Source of the DNA: Candidatus Endomicrobiellum dinenymphae
Lineage (GTDB): Bacteria > Elusimicrobiota > Endomicrobiia > Endomicrobiales > Endomicrobiaceae
Reading direction: 5' to 3'
Length of the DNA: 10,787 nucleotides
Assembly: GCA_020328135.1 (NCBI GenBank)
Contig: JAIXNA010000019.1
Span: 1 to 10,787 of the forward strand
In this document: piece after piece, positions 7,431 through 10,787 of the stretch
Layout: every line of letters starts with the position of its first letter
Numbering within the stretch: position 1 is the first letter of the stretch
Made by a program: the position numbers and the translations under genes
The notes under the pieces: generated by a model
What the model saw: only the letters and a program-made list of their open reading frames with translations
The model's database searches: none
What the model was told of the DNA's origin: nothing

Positions 7431-7514
7431 TGCTGAGGAGGGGATTTGAACCCCTACCGCCCTTTCGGGGACAGGCTTCTGAGACCTGCGTGTCTGCCGT
7501 TCCACCACCTCAGC
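7431..7514 (-). tRNA. tRNA-Leu(CAG)
   Basis: An 84-nt class II tRNA. Acceptor strands GCTGAGG and CCTCAGC pair over 7 bp, with discriminator A at 7431. The D arm contains TGGTGGAACGGCAGACA. The anticodon stem CAGGT/GCCTG encloses the loop CTCAGAA, giving anticodon CAG (complement of 7479-7481), which reads CUG leucine codons. A long variable arm (CCCC-GAAA-GGG) marks Leu/Ser/Tyr type, and the T arm is AGGGG-TTCAAAT-CCCCT. CCA is not encoded; AAACG follows the discriminator. It lies 244 nt upstream of xylA on the same strand, with no obvious terminator between. A weak -10-like TAAAAT (7538-7533) precedes it by a plausible distance. Confidence 0.96.
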
Positions 7515-7992
7515 GCTGCCACAGTCAAAACAATTTTACATTATCTGTTTATAATTTTCATTTTAGCTACGCTCACGTATTTTCATCTATTCGTTTTATG
7601 GCTCAAATAATAAGTAACAAGAAATCATGAGCATGATACCATAAACGATTAAAATACTCCAGCGCGAATATAAACCCATTTTAAATACAGATGCTGCAAG
7701 ATACAATTGCGAGACGATGAAACAGTCGAAGCAATCTAGAATTTCTATAAAATATCCTCATATAAAGTTAGTTGGCTATAAATAGCCTGGAAAGAGATCT
7801 ATTGATGAGAATATTCTGTTTTTGAGATTTTTCGCAAGTCCTAAAATTGCCTAAAAAATGTGAAGCGAATGAAACGCAGCGGCAAGAATTTTTGATACTT
7901 TTGCTTTGTCTGACAAAAGTACAGGATAAACTCTTTCTTTTTCCTATCATATATTATAAAATCTACGCATTCGTTTACGAGGGGAATGTATT
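7515..7992. other. Divergent intergenic region, no gene seen
   Basis: These 478 nt lie between the minus-strand tRNA and the plus-strand ABC gene and show no convincing coding frame. A 60-codon minus-strand frame (7950-7768) lacks an SD and is rich in K, S, R, C and F, and I reject it. The region holds an inverted repeat GGCTAT-AA-ATAGCC at 7774-7787, a stronger hairpin at 7896-7921, and an AT-rich TATAAA near 7954 that could be the -10 for the ABC-mprF unit, though no good -35 is seen. No known riboswitch or small RNA was recognised. Confidence 0.6.
7896..7921. repeat. Small inverted repeat / hairpin
   Basis: TACTTTTG (7896-7903) and CAAAAGTA (7914-7921) form a perfect 8-bp stem around a 10-nt loop. 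The flank GAAACGCAGCGGCAAGAA is relatively GC-rich for this region. It sits about 70 nt upstream of the ABC gene start. It could be a transcriptional hairpin or part of a dispersed intergenic repeat. It is not followed by a clean T run on either strand. Confidence 0.45.
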
Positions 7993-8778
7993 GTGGACAA
8001 TTTTATTGAGTTCAGAAGCGTTTCAGTTTTGCGCGGCGATAGAAAAATTTTAAATAATGTTAATCTTAGCGTAAGTTCAGATGAAAATGTTGCGATAATA
8101 GGTCCAAATGGTTCAGGGAAGTCTTCGTTTATAAAACTTATAACAGGCAAGATTTATCCATCTTATACAGGGGATAATACTGTTTGTAGGTTATTTGGGC
8201 GCGTGCAGTGGAATATACACGATTTGCGAAGTATGCTTGGAATAGTAACAAATGAATTGGAATATGAGTTTCATAATGCGATAACAGGTTTTGAAGCAGT
8301 TTTGTCAGGATTTTTTGCAAGCATAGGAATATGGAATAATCATGTGGTTACAAAAGATATGATTAAAAAGGCTGACGAAATGATTGATTTCATGGATGTG
8401 TCGTTTTTGAAAGATAAAAAACTTGAAACGATGTCTTCAGGAGAAGCAAGACGATTTTTGATTGCAAGAGCGCTTGTAAATAATCCTAAAGTCTTAGTTT
8501 TAGACGAGCCTTCAAACAGTTTAGATATTGCATCTTCGATAAAGCTTCACAACACAATGAGAAAAATTGCGTCGGCAGGCACAAAAATAGCGCTTGTAAC
8601 GCATTTAGCTTCGGATATTATCCCTGAAATTAACAGATTTATATTTTTTAAAAACGGCGAGATTTTTGACGACGGCAAACGTAGTGAAATTTTTAATAGC
8701 AATACGTTTTCCTCTCTTTTTGGCATGAAATTGAGGCTTACCGAAAATAATGGTTTGTGTAGTATTGATATTATTTAA
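7993..8778 (+). CDS. ABC ATPase of the ModF/YlmA type, no partner permease
   Basis: A 261-residue single ATP-binding cassette. Walker A is GPNGSGKSS (37-45), the signature is MSSGEARR (147-154), Walker B is KVLVLDEP (166-173, D171 and E172), the D-loop is SNSLD, and the switch histidine is H204 (VTHLASDIIPEI). The stretch LSGFFASIGIW (104-114) and the P-E-I after the switch His resemble the COG1119 group (ModF, PhrA, B. subtilis YlmA), which usually lacks dedicated membrane partners. The usual Q-loop glutamine is not seen; the equivalent stretch reads LGIVTNELEYEF (82-93). The start is GTG 7993 with GAGGGG at 7979-7984 (8 nt spacing); the ATG at 7986 is out of frame. mprF follows after 24 nt, so the two are probably co-transcribed. 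Substrate and role are unknown. A molybdenum role should not be assumed from the family name. Confidence 0.85.
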   Translation: MDNFIEFRSVSVLRGDRKILNNVNLSVSSDENVAIIGPNGSGKSSFIKLITGKIYPSYTGDNTVCRLFGRVQWNIHDLRSMLGIVTNELEYEFHNAITGFEAVLSGFFASIGIWNNHVVTKDMIKKADEMIDFMDVSFLKDKKLETMSSGEARRFLIARALVNNPKVLVLDEPSNSLDIASSIKLHNTMRKIASAGTKIALVTHLASDIIPEINRFIFFKNGEIFDDGKRSEIFNSNTFSSLFGMKLRLTENNGLCSIDII

Positions 8779-8802
8779 AGTGAAATAAAGGGTTAATATA
8801 TA

Positions 8803-10787
8803 ATGAAAAAATGGGTAAAGTTTATTCTGGCGCCTGTAGGTTTTTTGATTTTTATCGGCGCTTTAATTTTTCTTCACGATCAGTTAAAAAATTTAAGTTA
8901 TGTTGATATTGTCAATGCGTTGAAAGCCATACCTGCATTTAGAATTATGATGGCGCTTGTTTTGGCTTTGTCGTATTATGTAGTTTTAGGCGGATATGAC
9001 ATTGTTGCATTTAAATACATACGTTCAAATGTTTCATTAAAACCGAAAGATATTTTGTTTACGTGTTTTATAAGTAATGTCTTAGCCAACAATACAGGCT
9101 ATTCAATGCTTTTTGGCGGATCAATAAGATATAGGCTTTATTCGACGTATAATGTGTCGATGGTTGATGTTACAAAAGTTCTTTTTTTCTCTTCAGCTAC
9201 AATTTGGCTTGGTCTTTTAGCGATCGGCGGGTTTATTTTTACGTTTGCGCCTGTATCCCTCGAAGGATTCAATTTAAAGTTTTCCACCCAAATAATAGGG
9301 ATAGCGTCTCTTGTTATTTTACTGCTATACGTTCTTTTGAGTACATTGCATTCGAGATCAGTAAAATTGTTTAAGTGGATTATAACTTTCCCCAATATAA
9401 AAATTGTTGTTGCGCAGGTTTTGCTAGCTACAGCAGATTGGATTGTTGCGTCGCTTACACTTTATGCTCTTATGCCGGAAGGATATATTTCTTATTTTGC
9501 TCTTCTTAGAGTTTTTCTTGTGGCGCAATTTGCTGTAATTATTAGTCAGTTTCCCGGTGGAATGGGGGTTTTTGAGGGTTCAATTACTCTGTTGCTTCCT
9601 CATTCGGCAAAGAACCCTGGCGTTATAGGAGCGCTTCTTGCATATAGAGCGATATTCTATTTTTTTCCGCTTTTAATTGCTCTTGCGATGCTTGGTTCTT
9701 TTGAGATTATGATGTTTACAAAGAAATTTAACGAAAGAGCAAGAATTTTTGGCAAGTCAGTTTCTTCCGCTATAATTCAAGTTATTGCATTGTCGTCATT
9801 TTTCGCAGGCATGGTTGCAATGTTTTCGGTTGTCACTCCGTTTGACGTTGCGCAATTAAAGTTTGTTATAAATCTGCTTCCTGCTTGGTTTGCCGATTTA
9901 TCGCATTTTTTGTTAAGCATAATTTCGATAGCATTGCTTTTTATCTCAAGAGCGTTACAACTTAGAATTAAGAATGCATGGATTATAGCTTGCGTTCTAG
10001 TAAGTTTGGATATTGCTCTTATACTTACTGTTGGCGATCCTTCTTTGTTGCTTTTGTGCTTTATAGTTTTACTCATTGCCCTTTTGCGCTCAAAAAAATA
10101 TTTTTATAGAGATATATCAATATTAAATACAGCTTTCAGTACATGGTGGTTTAGCGCAGTTGGCGGTGTTTTTGTTATTTCGGTGTGGATTGGTTTTTTT
10201 GTAAACAGGCAAGATATTTTTTCTTGGATTCATTTAGACATATTTTTTAAAAATCTTTTAAGCGCTAATGATACCGCAAGGTTTTTAAGAGCAAGTTTAG
10301 GCATGTTAATTATAATTTTTATAGTGATATTGGAACAAATATCAAGAAATTTCTTTAAAAAACCTGCCTCATTTACAAAAGATGATATAAAGAATATAGT
10401 TTATTCCTCGGATTATGTGTATTCTTTGAACGCTTTTGCGTCTGATAAAAGTTATATTGTAAGTGATGAGAAAGACGCATTTATTATGTACGCAAAAGTT
10501 AGAAACAGTTGGATTGTTTTGGGAGATCCTGTAGGCAGGTATTCTCATAAAAATGAACTTTTGTGGAAATGTAAAGAAATCACAGATAGCAAATCCTTAA
10601 AACCCGCTTTTGTAGGAATAGATCGCAAGTATGTGCAGATTTATGACGACATAGGGCTTGATGTTTTTAATATGGGACAGGAAGCAAAAATTTTGCTGAG
10701 CATTTTTAATAAAGAAGATTATCAGTTTAAAGATGCTCAGCAAAATTTTTGCTTCCTGTCCCATATTAAAAACATCAAGCCCTATGT
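8803..10787 (+). CDS. mprF: Phosphatidylglycerol lysyltransferase/flippase MprF, 3'-truncated
   Basis: An integral membrane enzyme that transfers an amino acid (usually lysine from Lys-tRNA) to phosphatidylglycerol and flips the product, lowering surface negative charge and giving resistance to cationic peptides. From ATG 8803 (AAAGGG at 8787-8792) 661 codons are open to the window end; complete MprF proteins are about 840-880 residues. Residues 1 to about 320 form the flippase domain, with GGSIRYRLYS (near 105-114) and the hallmark FPGGMGVFEG (250-259). More membrane helices follow to about 515. The cytosolic DUF2156 transferase domain then starts near 525, with SWIVLGDPVG (569-578) and YDDIGLDVFNMGQEAK. 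The final ~18 codons (from about 10733) lie in an inverted copy of upstream sequence and are probably not the real protein. The gene follows the ABC ATPase by 24 nt. Lysine versus alanine specificity cannot be decided. Confidence 0.93.
   Translation, partial: MKKWVKFILAPVGFLIFIGALIFLHDQLKNLSYVDIVNALKAIPAFRIMMALVLALSYYVVLGGYDIVAFKYIRSNVSLKPKDILFTCFISNVLANNTGYSMLFGGSIRYRLYSTYNVSMVDVTKVLFFSSATIWLGLLAIGGFIFTFAPVSLEGFNLKFSTQIIGIASLVILLLYVLLSTLHSRSVKLFKWIITFPNIKIVVAQVLLATADWIVASLTLYALMPEGYISYFALLRVFLVAQFAVIISQFPGGMGVFEGSITLLLPHSAKNPGVIGALLAYRAIFYFFPLLIALAMLGSFEIMMFTKKFNERARIFGKSVSSAIIQVIALSSFFAGMVAMFSVVTPFDVAQLKFVINLLPAWFADLSHFLLSIISIALLFISRALQLRIKNAWIIACVLVSLDIALILTVGDPSLLLLCFIVLLIALLRSKKYFYRDISILNTAFSTWWFSAVGGVFVISVWIGFFVNRQDIFSWIHLDIFFKNLLSANDTARFLRASLGMLIIIFIVILEQISRNFFKKPASFTKDDIKNIVYSSDYVYSLNAFASDKSYIVSDEKDAFIMYAKVRNSWIVLGDPVGRYSHKNELLWKCKEITDSKSLKPAFVGIDRKYVQIYDDIGLDVFNMGQEAKILLSIFNKEDYQFKDAQQNFCFLSHIKNIKPY
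10649..10787. repeat. Perfect 55-bp inverted repeat at the window end
   Basis: The arm 10649-10703 is the exact reverse complement of 10733-10787, separated by a 29-nt spacer (10704-10732). The left arm encodes conserved MprF residues in frame. The right arm is the same DNA read backwards, and it replaces the expected remainder of the transferase domain. Perfect identity, short spacer and position at the very end are typical of an inverted chimera formed during multiple displacement amplification, or of an assembly fold-back. A natural hairpin inside a conserved coding domain is unlikely. Confidence 0.93.

Noticed and set aside
7201..7431. Attachment site from a duplicated tRNA 3' end
   Set aside because: No second copy of the tRNA-Leu 3' sequence was found by eye in the window, and no integrase is present.
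7430..7630. Plus-strand frame across the tRNA
   Set aside because: It overlaps a structurally complete tRNA-Leu on the other strand; the translation is meaningless.
7768..7950. 60-codon minus-strand frame in the divergent region
   Set aside because: No SD. Its residue makeup is what AT-rich non-coding DNA with a hairpin would give, and it carries no known motif.
7993..8778. Annotation as a molybdate importer ATPase
   Set aside because: The resemblance is to the ModF/YlmA group as a whole. No permease, binding protein or molybdenum gene lies nearby, so the substrate is left open.
10649..10787. Natural terminator, cruciform or hairpin telomere
   Set aside because: It lies inside the conserved catalytic domain of mprF, is perfect over 55 bp, and coincides with the sequence end, so a technical fold-back is far more likely.

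Overview
This is an AT-rich bacterial window with standard-code genes, Shine-Dalgarno (SD) sites and two GTG starts. The host cannot be fixed from sequence alone. An AT-rich, sugar-fermenting anaerobe from a gut community fits; a termite-gut Elusimicrobiota (Endomicrobium-like) lineage is a low-confidence guess. Both ends carry rearrangements typical of contigs from whole-genome-amplified DNA: partial direct copies of an internal gene segment on the left, and a perfect 55-bp inverted repeat on the right. The outermost ~230 bases on the left and ~55 on the right are probably not true genomic order.

Left part (232-1686, + strand): the 3' end of an AlkD-like DNA alkylation repair gene, then, after 13 nt, a complete 392-codon gene for a YfbR-like HD-domain phosphohydrolase. 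A GC-rich spacer of about 225 nt follows, with a possible terminator. It separates these genes from a convergent operon.

Centre (1912-7186, - strand): a complete xylose catabolic operon in the order xylA, xylB, sugar/H+ symporter, aldose 1-epimerase. The symporter imports D-xylose (or another pentose/hexose), the mutarotase interconverts anomers, XylA isomerises xylose to xylulose, and XylB phosphorylates it for the pentose phosphate pathway. All diagnostic active-site residues are visible. A sigma-70-like promoter (TTGTTT-17-TAGAAT) and a GC-rich palindrome lie upstream of xylA. No xylose regulator is in the window. A tRNA-Leu(CAG) gene stands just upstream of that promoter on the same strand.

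Right part (7515-10787, + strand): a 478-nt divergent non-coding region with small hairpins, then a probable two-gene unit. The first gene is a soluble-type ABC ATPase of the ModF/YlmA kind with no permease beside it. The second is mprF (lysyl-phosphatidylglycerol synthase/flippase), which runs off the window inside its catalytic domain.

I see no CRISPR array, transposase, phage gene or toxin-antitoxin pair, and no convincing new biological system. The most useful points are the end artefacts, the GC-rich spacer that may be a dispersed repeat, and the long HD protein beside AlkD.
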